A stretch of DNA of 64,000 nt from Vibrio metschnikovii CIP 69.14 (GTDB taxonomy: Bacteria > Pseudomonadota > Gammaproteobacteria > Enterobacterales > Vibrionaceae): NCBI RefSeq assembly GCF_000176155.1, contig NZ_ACZO01000006.1:1674001-1738000 (forward strand). The letters are read 5' to 3'. The notes under the pieces were generated by a model. It ran no database searches. It worked only from the letters and a program-made list of their open reading frames with translations, and was not told where the DNA came from. Numbering within the stretch: the first letter of the stretch is position 1; every line of letters starts with the position of its first letter. The position numbers were made by a program, and so were the translations under genes. Shown here piece after piece: positions 1-11,038 of the stretch.

Positions 1-526
1 CCGTGAATATTTGACACTCATCAGCTCTCAGTGCTCCCGCGAGTGTTACTGCACTCGTATCGGAGCCTCCTCGTCCTAAAGTGGTGATATCCCCATTATC
101 ATTAATACCTTGAAAACCAGCCACTATCACAATCTGATCTTGCTCTAGTAGCTCTGTAATCGTTTGAGTATCAATGTTCTTAATCGTTGCGTCATTGTGT
201 TGATTATCCGTCACAATCTTCGCCTGAGCTCCGGTTAGTGAGCGTGCTGCATAACCCAATTTATTTAAGGTCATTGCCAGCAGTGCCATCGACACTTGCT
301 CACCAGCAGAGAGCAAAACATCAAGTTCTCGAGCAGTAGGAACGCTATCGATTTGTTGGGCGAGACCCAATAAACGATTGGTTTCTCCTGACATTGCCGA
401 AACGACAACAACAACTTGATTACCATCATTCTTCGCTTTAATGATGTGCTCGGCTACGGTATGCATTCTTTCAATTGAACCAACCGACGTTCCGCCGAAC
501 TTTTGCACGATAAGAGGCTTTTTCAC
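1..526 (-). CDS. lysC: Aspartate kinase LysC, N-terminal part (cut by window edge)
   Basis: ATP-dependent phosphorylation of aspartate, the first step towards lysine, threonine and methionine. The visible 175 codons start with the kinase motif KFGGTSVG near residue 9 and contain the segment TTLGRGGSDTSAV, both typical of aspartokinases. The start is a GTG at 526; the upstream bases give only a modest ribosome site (AAGGTG). The gene runs off the left edge, so the C-terminal ACT regulatory domains are not visible and the isozyme class cannot be read. It lies 221 bp downstream of alaS on the same strand, the usual Vibrio order. Confidence 0.93.
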   Translation of the reverse strand, partial: MKKPLIVQKFGGTSVGSIERMHTVAEHIIKAKNDGNQVVVVVSAMSGETNRLLGLAQQIDSVPTARELDVLLSAGEQVSMALLAMTLNKLGYAARSLTGAQAKIVTDNQHNDATIKNIDTQTITELLEQDQIVIVAGFQGINDNGDITTLGRGGSDTSAVTLAGALRADECQIFT

Positions 527-701
527 CAGTATTCACCTTCCCAAGACCAAAGTCTCATTAGGTCCAAACAATATCATAATCAACCAGTACACTAATCAAC
601 CTATTGATTATTCGTTTGGAGAGTATAAACAACAAAACCAAGTGAGTAATTGGTTACGGTTAAAATAACGTCAATTACACCACTTGGTTAACCAGATAAA
701 G

Positions 702-735
702 TTACGCTCAATCAAAAAATAGTGATTGAGCGTAA
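702..735 (-). terminator. Hairpin after alaS
   Basis: A 13-bp perfect stem (TTACGCTCAATCA and its complement, 702-714 and 723-735) with an 8-base loop lies 12 bases past the alaS stop. There is no clean run of U after it, so it may be a weak terminator or an mRNA 3' end between alaS and lysC. A second inverted pair, AACCAAGTG at 636-644 and its complement at 681-689, lies further into the lysC leader. Confidence 0.5.
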
Positions 736-747
736 GTTATCATTACT

Positions 748-3330
748 TTATAAACGCTCAGCAATCCAAGCGTCTACCGACTCTAAAGCCAATGGCAATG
801 CCTGTGCATCGCTCCCTCCAGCTTGTGCCATGTCGGGACGACCACCACCTTTACCACCGACTTGCTGGGCAACGAGATTAACCAGCTCCCCCGCTTTGAC
901 TTTGGCGGTCAGATCGTTAGTCACGCCAGCAATTAAACCAACTTTGTCGTCAGCAACATTACCAAGCAAAATAATCCCGCTACCTAATTGGTTTTTAAGC
1001 TCATCCACCATACCACGTAAGGCTTTATTATCCGCGCCATTCAATTGCGCCACGAGGACTTTGACACCGGCGATTAATTTAACTTGATCGATCAAGTTGG
1101 CACTGGCTTGTGAAGCTAACTTATCTTTCAGTTGCTGGATTTCTTTTTCCAGCTGCTTAGTTTTTTGCATCGCTTCCGATAATTTCTCTTCGTACTTGTG
1201 CTGCTGAGTTTCCAATGCATCCAGTGCGGCTTCACCCGTTACAGCTTCAATGCGACGAATCCCTGCAGCAACCCCCCCTTCAGAGAGAATCTTAAATAGG
1301 CCAATATCACCGGTATGTGACGCATGAATACCACCACATAATTCGGTCGAAAAATCACCCATCGACAAGACACGAACTTGTTCATCGTATTTCTCGCCAA
1401 ACAGCGCCATCGCGCCTTTTTGCTTAGCGGACTCGATGTCCATCACATGAGTTTCAATTACATGATTCAAGCGAATTTGCGCGTTGACTAAACGTTCAAC
1501 TTGCTTAATTTCTGCTGCGGTCATGGCTTCTAAATGAGAGAAATCGAAGCGCAAATTTTCGGCTCTAACCAGTGAACCTTTTTGGGTCACATGCTCACCG
1601 AGTACTTGACGTAACGCAGCATGCAATAAGTGTGTCGCTGAGTGATTGAGTGAAATCGCATTGCGACGTTTTTCATCCACCAGAGCTTCAACATGATCGC
1701 TACTCGCTAATACGCCTTCTTGCATCACACCATAATGGGCAATGGCATTACCCAATTTCTGGGTATCTTCTACTTTAAACACACCCGAAGCGGTTCTCAG
1801 TAAGCCAGCATCACCGCATTGACCACCGGATTCAGCATAAAACGGCGTCGTTTCCAAAACCACAATCGCTTTATCACCCGCTGATAGCGCCGAAACTTCT
1901 TGTCCATCGACAAACAAGGCAGATACCGGACTCATTTTCTGGGTCGCGCTATAACCACAAAATTCCGTTTCTCCATCAACCTTAATCAGGCTGTTGTAAT
2001 CGGTGCCAAAATTGCCTGCATCGCGCGCACGCTGACGCTGCTCTTCCATCGCAGCTTCAAAGCCTTCTTCATCAATGGTGAAACCACGCTCACGCGCGAC
2101 ATCATTGGTTAAATCCGCCGGAAAGCCGTAAGTATCATAGAGTTTGAATACGGTATCACCGTCTAAAACCGAACCTTCAACCGCATCCAATGCATCGTTG
2201 AGAATCGCCATACCGCGCTCTAGTGTACGACCAAAGTTTTCTTCTTCGATACGCAGTACTTTTTCCACTAAAGCGTGCTGTCTTTTCAACTCTTCGCCAG
2301 CACTGCCCATCACCTCGGCTAACGGTGCCACAAGCTTATGGAAGAAAGCCCCTTGTGCTCCTAATTTGTTACCATGACGAACTGCACGGCGAATGATGCG
2401 GCGCAGCACATAACCACGACCTTCATTCGACGGCATCACACCATCAACAATCAAAAAGGCACAAGAGCGAATATGGTCAGCGACAACGCGTAATGATTGA
2501 TTAGCGAGATCTTGGTAACCAATCACTTCTGCCGCGGCTTTGATTAACGTTTGGAAGACGTCAATCTCATAGTTGGAATGAACCCCCTGAGTAATCGCCG
2601 AAATACGCTCAATACCCATTCCAGTGTCAACCGAAGGCTTAGGCAGCGGTTCCATTTTTCCGTCAGCGTGGCGATTAAACTGCATAAAGACTACGTTCCA
2701 GATTTCAATAAAACGATCGCCGTCTTCTTCAGCTGAACCTGGAGGACCACCCCAAATATGCTCACCATGATCGTAGAAAATTTCCGTACAAGGACCACAA
2801 GGTCCGGTGTCACCCATTTGCCAGAAGTTATCCGACTCGTAAGCTTTACCACCTGGCTTGTCGCCAATACGAATAATACGATCTTGTGGAATGCCAATTT
2901 GCTGATGCCAAATATTAAACGCTTCATCGTCGGTTTGATAAACGGTGACCAATAGACGCTCTTTAGGAAGCTTAACCACTTCGGTTAAAAACTCCCACGC
3001 ATACTGAATGGCATCTTCTTTGAAATAATCGCCAAAACTGAAGTTGCCTAGCATTTCAAAAAAAGTGTGGTGACGAGCAGTAAAGCCAACGTTTTCTAGA
3101 TCGTTGTGTTTACCACCAGCACGAACGCAGCGCTGAGCTGTCGTTGCGCGAGTATAGGCGCGTTTTTCTAGGCCTAAAAAGCAGTCTTTAAATTGGTTCA
3201 TCCCAGCATTAGTGAATAGCAGGGTCGGATCGTTTGCAGGCACCAATGACGAACTGTCAACGATTTGGTGTCCTTTACTTTCAAAGAATGAGAGGAACGC
3301 GCGGCGAACCTCATCGGTGCTCATAAACAT
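748..3330 (-). CDS. alaS: Alanyl-tRNA synthetase AlaS
   Basis: Charges tRNA-Ala with alanine in the cytoplasm and edits mischarged Ser/Gly. At 860 residues it has the full family length: class II catalytic core (starting [13 protein letters not shown], with the [20 protein letters not shown] region near residue 90), the editing domain with zinc-binding [11 protein letters not shown] near 570, and the C-terminal coiled coil plus [15 protein letters not shown] tail. ATG at 3330 has AGGA about 9 bases upstream; an in-frame ATG at 3324 is the alternative. It is followed by lysC and preceded by recX-recA, the standard gammaproteobacterial order. Confidence 0.98.
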   Translation of the reverse strand: MFMSTDEVRRAFLSFFESKGHQIVDSSSLVPANDPTLLFTNAGMNQFKDCFLGLEKRAYTRATTAQRCVRAGGKHNDLENVGFTARHHTFFEMLGNFSFGDYFKEDAIQYAWEFLTEVVKLPKERLLVTVYQTDDEAFNIWHQQIGIPQDRIIRIGDKPGGKAYESDNFWQMGDTGPCGPCTEIFYDHGEHIWGGPPGSAEEDGDRFIEIWNVVFMQFNRHADGKMEPLPKPSVDTGMGIERISAITQGVHSNYEIDVFQTLIKAAAEVIGYQDLANQSLRVVADHIRSCAFLIVDGVMPSNEGRGYVLRRIIRRAVRHGNKLGAQGAFFHKLVAPLAEVMGSAGEELKRQHALVEKVLRIEEENFGRTLERGMAILNDALDAVEGSVLDGDTVFKLYDTYGFPADLTNDVARERGFTIDEEGFEAAMEEQRQRARDAGNFGTDYNSLIKVDGETEFCGYSATQKMSPVSALFVDGQEVSALSAGDKAIVVLETTPFYAESGGQCGDAGLLRTASGVFKVEDTQKLGNAIAHYGVMQEGVLASSDHVEALVDEKRRNAISLNHSATHLLHAALRQVLGEHVTQKGSLVRAENLRFDFSHLEAMTAAEIKQVERLVNAQIRLNHVIETHVMDIESAKQKGAMALFGEKYDEQVRVLSMGDFSTELCGGIHASHTGDIGLFKILSEGGVAAGIRRIEAVTGEAALDALETQQHKYEEKLSEAMQKTKQLEKEIQQLKDKLASQASANLIDQVKLIAGVKVLVAQLNGADNKALRGMVDELKNQLGSGIILLGNVADDKVGLIAGVTNDLTAKVKAGELVNLVAQQVGGKGGGRPDMAQAGGSDAQALPLALESVDAWIAERL

Positions 3331-3461
3331 GCAGCTCTTCCTGAATGACTCAAGTTAGAATTTTGCGTATTGTAAAGCATGGATAAGGCTTCGCCTAGTT
3401 TTCTTAAATAAAAGCCGCTGATGACAATAAAAAAGAGGCGTGATAGACGATTAATTAACGT

Positions 3462-3962
3462 TTAGTTTGTCTCTTCTTGATCACTCAAAGCGTAGTGAAT
3501 CTGTTCAAAACTGAATCCTCGAGACTGTAAAAATCGCACCCGCTTTGCCTGTTCTTTGGCTTCAATCGCAGGTTGAGCTTTAAACTTCTTCTCTGCTAGC
3601 TGTTTGGCTAGCTCAAACCAATCGGGGACAAGCTGCTCTAACGCGATATTGACCACGTCATCGGCAACTCGATTTTGCTGCAATAACTGACGAATTCTCC
3701 GCTCACCATGGCCTTTGTTCATGCCTTGGCGAATAGCACTCAAGGCATAACGTAAATCATCAAGATAACCATAATCTTGGCAATACATCATCACCGGTTG
3801 TATCTCTTCACGGCTAAAACCTTTAAGGAGTAATTTTTGAATAAGCTCGTATTCGCTGTGATCTCGACGCGACAATATCCGAAGAGCGGTTTCTTTAAGA
3901 TGACTCGGTGATGAGGCACGTTTATTTCGATTGGGGTAGCGCGAGGATGAAGGGCAATGCAT
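3462..3962 (-). CDS. recX: Recombination regulator RecX
   Basis: A 166-residue RecX, which caps RecA filaments and limits their extension. The repeated RecX helical modules are visible ([20 protein letters not shown], then [10 protein letters not shown], then [15 protein letters not shown] at the C terminus). The reading frame is open much further upstream into recA, but the real start is ATG 3962: GGAG lies about 8 bases before it and the protein then has normal family length. It is separated from recA by a terminator hairpin, so expression probably depends on readthrough from the recA promoter, as known in E. coli. Confidence 0.93.
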   Translation of the reverse strand: MHCPSSSRYPNRNKRASSPSHLKETALRILSRRDHSEYELIQKLLLKGFSREEIQPVMMYCQDYGYLDDLRYALSAIRQGMNKGHGERRIRQLLQQNRVADDVVNIALEQLVPDWFELAKQLAEKKFKAQPAIEAKEQAKRVRFLQSRGFSFEQIHYALSDQEETN

Positions 3963-3981
3963 CGATTTAGCTCCAATAAGA

Positions 3982-4002
3982 AAGCCCTGCAAAGCAGGGC
4001 TT
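3982..4002 (-). terminator. recA terminator / recX attenuator
   Basis: A 9-bp perfect GC-rich stem (AAGCCCTGC and its complement, 3-base loop) is followed on the minus strand by TTTCTT. It sits between the recA stop and the recX start, where it would end most recA transcripts and let a fraction through to recX. Confidence 0.85.
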
Positions 4003-4023
4003 AAAGATAGGTCAGGGATTAGG

Positions 4024-5073
4024 TTACAGCTCTTCTTCCTGCTCAGGTATGACACCAAATTCAGGCTCATCGAGCGGAACTTGTTCAGGGCTGAGCAGCA
4101 TCTCACGCAATTTGCTATCAATCGCCTTGCTGGCTTCAGGATGCTCACGCAAGAACTTACAAGCATTGGCTTTACCTTGGCCAATTTTATCGCCATTGTA
4201 GCTGTACCAAGCACCGGATTTTTCAATCAGCTTATGTTTAACCCCTAAATCGACCAACTCACCCTCACGGTTAAACCCTTGTCCGTACATGATTTGAGTA
4301 TTGGCTTCTTTAAACGGGGCGGCGATTTTATTTTTAACGACTTTAATGCGAGTTTCATTACCGACCACTTCATCGCCTTCTTTAATCGCGCCTGTACGAC
4401 GAATATCTAAGCGAACCGAAGCGTAGAACTTCAGCGCGTTACCACCCGTTGTGGTTTCTGGGTTGCCAAACATCACACCAATTTTCATCCGAATTTGGTT
4501 GATGAAAATACACATACAGTTCGACTGCTTCAAGTTACCCGTCAGCTTACGCATCGCTTGAGAAAGCATACGAGCTTGGAGGCCCATGTGGCTATCACCC
4601 ATTTCACCTTCAATTTCGGCTTTCGGTGTTAGCGCAGCCACAGAGTCAACAACGATAACGTCGACCGCACCAGAACGCGCCAGTGCATCACAAATTTCTA
4701 GTGCTTGTTCACCAGTATCTGGCTGAGAGACGAGTAGATCGTTAATCTTCACACCCAGCTTCTGAGCATAAATAGGATCAAGAGCGTGTTCAGCATCAAT
4801 AAACGCACAAGTTTTACCTTCGCGTTGCGCAGAAGCAATTAACTCAAGAGTTAAGGTTGTTTTACCCGAAGATTCAGGACCGTAAACTTCAACAATCCGC
4901 CCCATCGGTAGACCGCCAGCACCCAAGGCGATATCGAGAGAAAGAGAACCGGTTGAAATCGTCTCGACGTCCATCGTGCGGTTATCACCCAGCAGCATGA
5001 TAGAGCCTTTACCGAATTGCTTTTCAATTTGACCAAGCGCTGCGGCTAAGGCTTTTTGTTTATTCTCGTCCAT
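4024..5073 (-). CDS. recA: Recombinase RecA
   Basis: DNA strand-exchange ATPase and co-protease that triggers LexA cleavage. Its 349 residues show Walker A GPESSGKT near residue 66, Walker [11 protein letters not shown] near 140, L1/L2 DNA-binding loops (the second around [21 protein letters not shown]) and the acidic C-terminal tail ending EQEEEL. It begins [24 protein letters not shown], the common gammaproteobacterial start. The promoter contains a consensus SOS box (5154-5169), so it is LexA-controlled. Confidence 0.99.
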   Translation of the reverse strand: MDENKQKALAAALGQIEKQFGKGSIMLLGDNRTMDVETISTGSLSLDIALGAGGLPMGRIVEVYGPESSGKTTLTLELIASAQREGKTCAFIDAEHALDPIYAQKLGVKINDLLVSQPDTGEQALEICDALARSGAVDVIVVDSVAALTPKAEIEGEMGDSHMGLQARMLSQAMRKLTGNLKQSNCMCIFINQIRMKIGVMFGNPETTTGGNALKFYASVRLDIRRTGAIKEGDEVVGNETRIKVVKNKIAAPFKEANTQIMYGQGFNREGELVDLGVKHKLIEKSGAWYSYNGDKIGQGKANACKFLREHPEASKAIDSKLREMLLSPEQVPLDEPEFGVIPEQEEEL

Positions 5074-5147
5074 TACTTTCTCCAGACTGTCACCTTACGG
5101 TGAAAGGTTTCGCGATTGAGTGCGACGTTATCGTCAACTTGCCACTT

Positions 5148-5175
5148 ATTATACTGTTGATTCATACAGTGTCCA
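5148..5175 (-). promoter_or_regulatory. recA promoter with embedded LexA (SOS) box
   Basis: On the minus strand a -35 TGGACA (5170-5175) is separated by exactly 16 bases from -10 TATAAT (5148-5153). Those 16 bases are CTGTATGAATCAACAG, a perfect CTGT-N8-ACAG LexA box (5154-5169). LexA would occupy the whole spacer and exclude polymerase. Confidence 0.93.
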
Positions 5176-5204
5176 GAGCTGTATGAAGATTTTTGCGCCT
5201 CAGC

Positions 5205-5696
5205 TCAAATCATTGAAGATAAATGGTCACTGATGATTTGCAATGCATGGATGATCGCTTGCTCGCGAACACTCGCCCTATCTCCTTGAAAATAAAATGT
5301 TTCCACTCTCTGCCAACCTTGATTGCTCGCCCAAGCAAAACACACGGTGCCGACGGGCTTGTCCTCCGTCGCCCCTGATGGCCCAGCGATACCACTGATC
5401 GCTACTCCGATGGTCGCTTGTGAATGCAACAGTGCTCCGTGGACCATTTCCACCACTACCGGTTCAGAAACCGCGCCATATTCAAGCAACGTTTGTGAAC
5501 GTACACCGAGCATCTCTTGCTTAGCTTGATTACTGTAAGTGACAAAAGCGCGATCAAACCAAGCCGAGCTGCCTGCTGTCTCAGTGATAGCATAGGCTAC
5601 CCCACCTCCCGTACATGATTCTGCGCTAGTCATCATTTGCTGAGCAGCCAATAACTGCTGTCCGACTTGTTGGCTTAGTGCGACGATGTGGTTCAT
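5205..5696 (-). CDS. pncC: Nicotinamide-nucleotide amidohydrolase PncC (CinA C-terminal family)
   Basis: Deamidates nicotinamide mononucleotide to nicotinic acid mononucleotide in the pyridine nucleotide cycle. The 163-residue protein is the stand-alone CinA C-terminal domain: MMTSAESCTGGGVAYAIT near residue 22, AISGIAGPSGATEDKPVGTV near 98. A strong purine run (AGGGGG) lies before ATG 5696. It sits upstream of recA as in other Vibrio and Enterobacteria, with its own stop 130 bases from the recA start. Confidence 0.93.
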   Translation of the reverse strand: MNHIVALSQQVGQQLLAAQQMMTSAESCTGGGVAYAITETAGSSAWFDRAFVTYSNQAKQEMLGVRSQTLLEYGAVSEPVVVEMVHGALLHSQATIGVAISGIAGPSGATEDKPVGTVCFAWASNQGWQRVETFYFQGDRASVREQAIIHALQIISDHLSSMI

Positions 5697-5795
5697 GCTA
5701 CCCCCTACTTATTTTCAATCCAATCATCCAACATCATAAAACATAATGGGCACCATTCGGTACCCATTGATTCACACCACACACCCTAATGATCG

Positions 5796-6923
5796 TTAAA
5801 TCTCAAACATCAAACTGTCTGCATCGAGGAACGGCCAGCGAATCACATGAGGAGACTGGCTCTGTTCGTCAAAAAAATACCCCACCTGTGGCGTAGCAAA
5901 CACTTTGTCACCGCGAGCAATAGGCTGCTCATTTAAAGCACGATGAGTCAGTTTCGCTTCCCATGGTTCAGGGCTTTGCCAACCGATAGGTGCAAGCTCG
6001 ACTCGTACCTCCGCACCAACAGGATTAATCGACAAGACTTCACAAGGTAAACACGCTTGACTGTTTTCTTTGAGAGAAACACTCAACTCATGACTACGGA
6101 CGTAAAGCGTCCCAGCTTGTTGAATCGCTCTCTGCTGAGGCGGCAAAATAAAAGCCTGCTCATTTTGCCAATGGGGATCCTGCCACTGAGCAGGAAAAAC
6201 ATTTACATTACCAAAAAAGTCGAACACAAAACGACTGTTTGGCTCAGCGTATAACTGAACAGGGGTATCGACTTGCTCAATTCGACCATTACTCATCACC
6301 ACCACACGATCCGAAAGCTCCAAGGCTTCATCTTGATCGTGGGTGACGAAAACGCTGGTAAAGCCGAGCTCATCATGCAAACTACGTAGCCAGCGACGCA
6401 GCTCTTTACGAACTTTGGCATCGAGCGCACCAAACGGCTCATCCAATAACAACACTTCTGGTTGAGTGGCCAATGCTCGAGCTAATGCGATACGCTGTTT
6501 TTGTCCACCTGACAACTGCTCTGGATAGCGATCGGCCAAATGACCAAGTTGAACAATCTCAAGCAGTTGTTTGACTCGTCGAGCGATTTCAGTCGACGTT
6601 GGACGTTGACGACGATCCATCACTTGTAAACCAAAGGCCACATTATCCGCAACCGTCATATGCCGAAACAGGGCGTAATTTTGAAACACAAACCCAACTC
6701 GGCGTTCACGAACATGAACATGGGTCACGTCACGATCACGAAAATGAATGTGTCCAGTGTCCGCCCCTTCCAAGCCAGCGATAATACGCAATAAGGTGGT
6801 TTTTCCTGAGCCAGATGGGCCTAATAAGCCTATCATTTCGCCATCATCGATGTGTAAAGAGAGCGGTGATAAAGCCTGAAAGGCTCCAAAGTTTTTGGAA
6901 ATATTATCTAAACGAATACTCAT
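5796..6923 (-). CDS. cysA: Sulfate/thiosulfate ABC transporter ATPase CysA
   Basis: Cytoplasmic ATP-hydrolysing subunit of the sulfate importer. The 375 residues show Walker [12 protein letters not shown] (about residue 35), Q-loop VFQNYALF, signature LSGGQKQR (about 138), Walker [14 protein letters not shown] and the switch histidine in [10 protein letters not shown]. The C-terminal third is the regulatory beta domain seen in CysA/MalK-type ATPases. Its start overlaps the cysW stop by 4 bases (ATGA), so it is translationally coupled as last gene of the operon sbp/cysP-cysT-cysW-cysA. Confidence 0.97.
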   Translation of the reverse strand: MSIRLDNISKNFGAFQALSPLSLHIDDGEMIGLLGPSGSGKTTLLRIIAGLEGADTGHIHFRDRDVTHVHVRERRVGFVFQNYALFRHMTVADNVAFGLQVMDRRQRPTSTEIARRVKQLLEIVQLGHLADRYPEQLSGGQKQRIALARALATQPEVLLLDEPFGALDAKVRKELRRWLRSLHDELGFTSVFVTHDQDEALELSDRVVVMSNGRIEQVDTPVQLYAEPNSRFVFDFFGNVNVFPAQWQDPHWQNEQAFILPPQQRAIQQAGTLYVRSHELSVSLKENSQACLPCEVLSINPVGAEVRVELAPIGWQSPEPWEAKLTHRALNEQPIARGDKVFATPQVGYFFDEQSQSPHVIRWPFLDADSLMFEI

Positions 6924-7783
6924 ACCGTCTCTTGCTCACTCTTGGTTTTGCTTTGATTATGTTCTTGTCGCCACTCAACAATCGCTTTTAATACTAATGT
7001 TAACAAGGCGATAAATGCCAATAATGACGCACTCGCGAACGCCGCTTGTGATTGGTAATCTTCATACAAGACTTGGACATGTAAAGGAAGCGTATTGGTC
7101 TCACCACGGATATTGCCAGACACCACCGCCACTGCACCAAATTCGCCAATCGCTCTGGCGTTGGTTAATATCACCCCGTAAATAAGGGCCCATTTTATGT
7201 TCGGCAACGTCACTCGACGAAACAGTTGCCACCACGATGCGCCCAAAATCACCGCCGCTTCTTCATCCGAACGGCCTTGCTGTTGCATCAGAGGAATCAG
7301 CTCTCGGGCAACAAATGGGCAGGTAACAAACACCGTGACCAATACGATACCCGGCCAGGCAAACATCACTTGTAAATCACGTTCAAACAGCCATTCACCT
7401 AACCAGCCGTTGCTGCCATAGAGCAGTAAATACAACAAACCGGCAACGACGGGAGAAACGGCAAAGGGAATATCAATGATCGTGGTCAGTACTTTACGTC
7501 CTGGAAATTCAAAACGCGTGACCGCCCAAGCGAGCAACACCCCAAACACTAAATTAATCGGCACCGTCAACAGGGCAACCAATAACGTCAAACTGATCGC
7601 ATGGCGCGTATCGGGTTCGAGTAAATGACCAATATAAGCCGATAACCCACTTGCGAACGCTTGCTGAAAAATACTGACTAATGGGATCACTAAAAGTAAA
7701 GTGACCCAAAATAGCGCCAATCCAATCAGGCTCCATTTCACCCAAGGCGTTTCACCGACTCGTTTCGGCTGTAATCCTTTCAT
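6920..7783 (-). CDS. cysW: Sulfate ABC transporter permease CysW
   Basis: Inner-membrane permease subunit of the sulfate importer, about 287 residues with six predicted hydrophobic segments and the EAA-type cytoplasmic loop ([22 protein letters not shown] near residue 175) that docks on CysA. The frame is open further upstream, but ATG 7783 has AAGGA about 10 bases before it and follows the cysT stop by 10 bases. [21 protein letters not shown] segment is characteristic of CysW. Confidence 0.95.
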   Translation of the reverse strand: MKGLQPKRVGETPWVKWSLIGLALFWVTLLLVIPLVSIFQQAFASGLSAYIGHLLEPDTRHAISLTLLVALLTVPINLVFGVLLAWAVTRFEFPGRKVLTTIIDIPFAVSPVVAGLLYLLLYGSNGWLGEWLFERDLQVMFAWPGIVLVTVFVTCPFVARELIPLMQQQGRSDEEAAVILGASWWQLFRRVTLPNIKWALIYGVILTNARAIGEFGAVAVVSGNIRGETNTLPLHVQVLYEDYQSQAAFASASLLAFIALLTLVLKAIVEWRQEHNQSKTKSEQETV

Positions 7784-7793
7784 CGCCTTTTCC

Positions 7794-8639
7794 TTAACGC
7801 CCATGAATACGACGTAAATAAGCACCTTGCCATACATTGATCGTCAACAGTAATAACAAAGAAGCAAGTAGCACTACAGAAGCAATCGCGCTCGCCGCAG
7901 GAAAATCAAATTCTTGCAAACGCACAAAAATCATTAATGACGTAATTTCACTCACATAAGGCATGTTGCCAGCAATGAAGATCACCGCGCCAAACTCTCC
8001 TAAACTGCGCGTAAATGAAAGCGCAACGCCAACCAGCAGAGCGGGCTTTAACGACGGCATGATCACTCGCCAAAATACCGCTCGATCCGTCGCACCAAGG
8101 GTCATACCAGCTTCTTCCTCCTCTTTAGAAATCTCTTCTAACACAGGCTGAACCGTACGAACCACAAAAGGCAAACTGGTAAACACCATTGCTAATACAA
8201 TCCCTAAAGGGGTGTAAGCGACCTTGATCCCGAGTTCACTAAGCACACTTCCTACCCATCCATTGGTTGAGTACAGCGTCGCTAAGGTTATTCCTGCCAC
8301 TGCCGTGGGGAGCGCAAAGGGTAAGTCGACTAACGCATCCAGGATCCGTTTGCCATAAAAGTCATAACGAACCAAAACCCACGCCAGCAATAGTCCTAGC
8401 AAGCCATTAAATAACGAGGCAATCAACGCGGCTCCAATGGTAACTTTATAACTGGCCACCACTCTTGGGTCGGCGATCACCTGCCAATATTCTGCCCAAG
8501 ACATATTGCTGGTTTGGATAATTAAGCCACTCGCCGGCAGTAATAAAATTAAACTGATAAAAAATAGCGAGGTCCCGAGACTGACCCCAAAACCGGGCAA
8601 TACTCGTTTATGACGTGGTCGCGTGAGAGAACGGCTCAT
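7794..8639 (-). CDS. cysT: Sulfate ABC transporter permease CysT (CysU)
   Basis: Partner permease of CysW, 281 residues, membrane segments from about residue 17 onward, with its own EAA loop (EEEEAGMTLGATDRAVFWRVIMP near 175) and the GEFGAVIFIAGNMP signature. GAGGG precedes ATG 8639 by about five bases. It lies 77 bp downstream of the periplasmic binding protein gene in the same transcription unit. Confidence 0.96.
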   Translation of the reverse strand: MSRSLTRPRHKRVLPGFGVSLGTSLFFISLILLLPASGLIIQTSNMSWAEYWQVIADPRVVASYKVTIGAALIASLFNGLLGLLLAWVLVRYDFYGKRILDALVDLPFALPTAVAGITLATLYSTNGWVGSVLSELGIKVAYTPLGIVLAMVFTSLPFVVRTVQPVLEEISKEEEEAGMTLGATDRAVFWRVIMPSLKPALLVGVALSFTRSLGEFGAVIFIAGNMPYVSEITSLMIFVRLQEFDFPAASAIASVVLLASLLLLLTINVWQGAYLRRIHGR

Positions 8640-8716
8640 AAACCCTCTGCAAAAACTTAAGCGTAAGTAAAATAGCCACTGAGTTAGATTAGTGAAACTA
8701 AGTGGCGAATAATCGG

Positions 8717-9718
8717 TTAACGACGTTGTAACTGATCCATTTTAGCGCCATTGGCAAAATGATCTTGCATGGCTTTTTCCCAACCACCCGCGATAGTCTC
8801 TACCGTTAATAGTTCGACATCAGGAAAACGATCGGCAAACTCGGCTTTCACTTTTTCATCATGAATTCGATAGCTGAAACCAGCTAATAAACGCTGTGCC
8901 TCTTCACTGTACAAATGAGAAAGGTATTCGTGAGCAACCTCATAAGTACCTTTACGTTTAGCGGTACGCTCGACAACCGCTACCGGAAATTCAGCCAAAA
9001 TAGAAGTTTTAGGCACCACGACTTGATAATCATCCATACCGTACTGCTGACGAATATTATTAACTTCAGATTCAAAGGTAATCAATACGTCCCCAAGACC
9101 ACGCTCAACAAAAGAAGTGGTTGCCCCTCGACCTCCGGTATCAAATACCGCGACATTAGCAAGAAACTGTCTTAAAAATCGGTCTTGTTCCGCTTGATTA
9201 TCAATACCAAATTCTTGCTGGGCAAAACCTAACGCGGCCAAATAGGTGTAACGCGCATTACCGGAAGTTTTCGGATTCGGGAATACGGATGACACATCGT
9301 CGCGAGCCAAATCATCCCAGTTCTGAATATTTTTCGGGTTACCTTTGCGAACTAAAAATGCGGTTGTTGAATAATAAGGTGAGCTCGCATTAGGAAATTT
9401 ATCTTGCCAATTAGCGTCGATTAATTTTCCCCGATCATGCAGAACTTGGACGTCGGTAACTTGGTTGAAAGTCACCACATCCGCTGCAAGCCCTTGTAAA
9501 ATAGAACGAGCTTGAGCGGAAGAACCGCCATGAGATTGGCGTATTTCTACCGTTTGCCCAGTTTTTTCTTGCCAATGCTTAACAAATAGCGGGTTATAAG
9601 CATTGAAAAGCTCACGAGCGATATCATACGATGAGTTAAGAATGGTTTGATCGGCGGCTGAAACATTCAATGATCCAACCATGAGTAATGTGGCTAACGC
9701 CGACTTAATAAACTTCAT
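8717..9718 (-). CDS. Periplasmic sulfate-binding protein (CysP/Sbp family)
   Basis: First gene of the sulfate importer operon. The 333-residue protein has a clear signal peptide (MKFIKSALATLLMVGSLNVSAA, cleavage expected after VSA-A) and the sulfate-binding fold motifs: SYDIARELF near residue 30, QSHGGSSAQARSIL near 60, PNPKTSGNARYTYLAA near 148 and DTGGRGATTSF near 193. CysP and Sbp are close paralogues and I cannot choose between them by eye. GGAG lies about 10 bases before ATG 9718. The operon is expected to respond to CysB, but I cannot mark an operator. Confidence 0.94.
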   Translation of the reverse strand: MKFIKSALATLLMVGSLNVSAADQTILNSSYDIARELFNAYNPLFVKHWQEKTGQTVEIRQSHGGSSAQARSILQGLAADVVTFNQVTDVQVLHDRGKLIDANWQDKFPNASSPYYSTTAFLVRKGNPKNIQNWDDLARDDVSSVFPNPKTSGNARYTYLAALGFAQQEFGIDNQAEQDRFLRQFLANVAVFDTGGRGATTSFVERGLGDVLITFESEVNNIRQQYGMDDYQVVVPKTSILAEFPVAVVERTAKRKGTYEVAHEYLSHLYSEEAQRLLAGFSYRIHDEKVKAEFADRFPDVELLTVETIAGGWEKAMQDHFANGAKMDQLQRR

Positions 9719-9986
9719 ATTTGATACTCCACAATTCCCGTTGCCAGCATGGCTTCCTATTGCTTAGAGTATTAGGTAAATGAATTATAACAAAGCTTAT
9801 TAATAGAACTTTTTGGAATAAAATCTAGCAATAAATTGTATGTCGATTAAACCGTGAGTTTTATAATAGACAGATGACCGAAGTATGATAAAACAGCTTA
9901 GTCTGAACGATACCTCCATCACTCAGACAACCAGACAACCTGCGGTGTACTGCTTAATCAAAAGATAAATGACTAAGGATAAACAT

Positions 9987-10877
9987 GTGACTGATTTTCC
10001 AACCATTGAAGCGTATGTCGGACAAACGCCATTAGTTCGTTTACAAAGATTAGCTCAAGATAGCTCGAGCACCGTTTTAGTCAAACTGGAAGGCAACAAT
10101 CCGGCAGGTTCAGTCAAAGACCGTCCGGCGTTGAATATGATTGTTCAGGCTGAGAAGCGCGGTGATATTCATCCTGGAGATAGGATCATCGAAGCCACCA
10201 GTGGTAATACAGGTATCGCGTTAGCCATGGCTGCAGCCATCAAAGGCTACAAAATGACCCTAATCATGCCTGATAACGCAACCCAAGAGCGTAAAGACTC
10301 CATGCGTGCCTATGGCTGTGAATTAATTCTGGTCAGTAAAGAACAAGGCATGGAAGGCGCTCGTGATTTAGCTCTGCAAATGCAAGCCCAAGGTCAAGGC
10401 AAAGTGCTGGATCAATTTAATAATCCAGATAATCCTTTGGCGCACTTTCAGTCAACCGGACCTGAAATTTGGCAGCAAAGCCAAGGACTGATTACTCATT
10501 TTGTCTCTAGCATGGGGACAACCGGCACCATCATGGGTACGTCACGTTATCTTAAACAGCAAAACTCACAAATCCAAATCATCGGCCTGCAACCGTCTGA
10601 AGGCAGCTCGATTCCTGGAATTCGCCGCTGGCCAAAGGAGTATCTACCGGGGATTTTTGAACAGTCTCGGGTCGATGTGGTGATGGACATCAGTGAACAG
10701 GATGCTGTTCAAACGGCGCGAGCATTAGCAACTCAAGAAGGGATCTGCGCTGGTGTAAGCTCTGGTGGCTCCGTATTTGCCGCGTTACAAATCGCTAAAC
10801 AGAACCCTGGTTCGGTGGTTGTCGCTATCGTGTGTGATCGCGGCGATCGTTATCTCTCTTCTGGTCTATTTTCTTGA
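9987..10877 (+). CDS. cysM: Cysteine synthase B (O-acetylserine sulfhydrylase) CysM
   Basis: PLP enzyme making cysteine from O-acetylserine and sulfide or thiosulfate. It has the CysM-type lysine motif KLEGNNPAGSVKDRPA, the substrate loop EATSGNTGIALAM, and SSMGTTGTIMGTSR for phosphate binding of PLP. I start at GTG 9987 because AAGGAT lies 9 bases before it; an in-frame ATG at 9969 would add six residues but has no good ribosome site. It is divergent from the sulfate uptake operon, placing import and assimilation side by side. Confidence 0.93.
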   Translation: MTDFPTIEAYVGQTPLVRLQRLAQDSSSTVLVKLEGNNPAGSVKDRPALNMIVQAEKRGDIHPGDRIIEATSGNTGIALAMAAAIKGYKMTLIMPDNATQERKDSMRAYGCELILVSKEQGMEGARDLALQMQAQGQGKVLDQFNNPDNPLAHFQSTGPEIWQQSQGLITHFVSSMGTTGTIMGTSRYLKQQNSQIQIIGLQPSEGSSIPGIRRWPKEYLPGIFEQSRVDVVMDISEQDAVQTARALATQEGICAGVSSGGSVFAALQIAKQNPGSVVVAIVCDRGDRYLSSGLFS

Positions 10878-11038
10878 AACCAAAAGAGTATTTTTAAATG
10901 ACATGATGAGCCTGTTCATCATGTCATTCACTACCTGCCCCATCGGTTGATTGCTCATTAATAGTGAAGTTTGTTATCCTCTGCGGCTGAGTTATTGACG
11001 CTCAGAACAAACAACTGGCTAACCGAGTAACTAATACC

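Noticed and set aside
527-747. Possible lysine riboswitch in the lysC leader
   Set aside because: The conserved core (AGAGG and associated helices) is not present; only simple hairpins are seen.
722-1087. Plus-strand frames inside alaS and other core genes
   Set aside because: Antisense shadows without ribosome sites or protein-family patterns.
3963-4226. N-terminal extension of RecX
   Set aside because: The open frame is a shadow of the recA 3' end and crosses the terminator; a strong ribosome site marks 3962.
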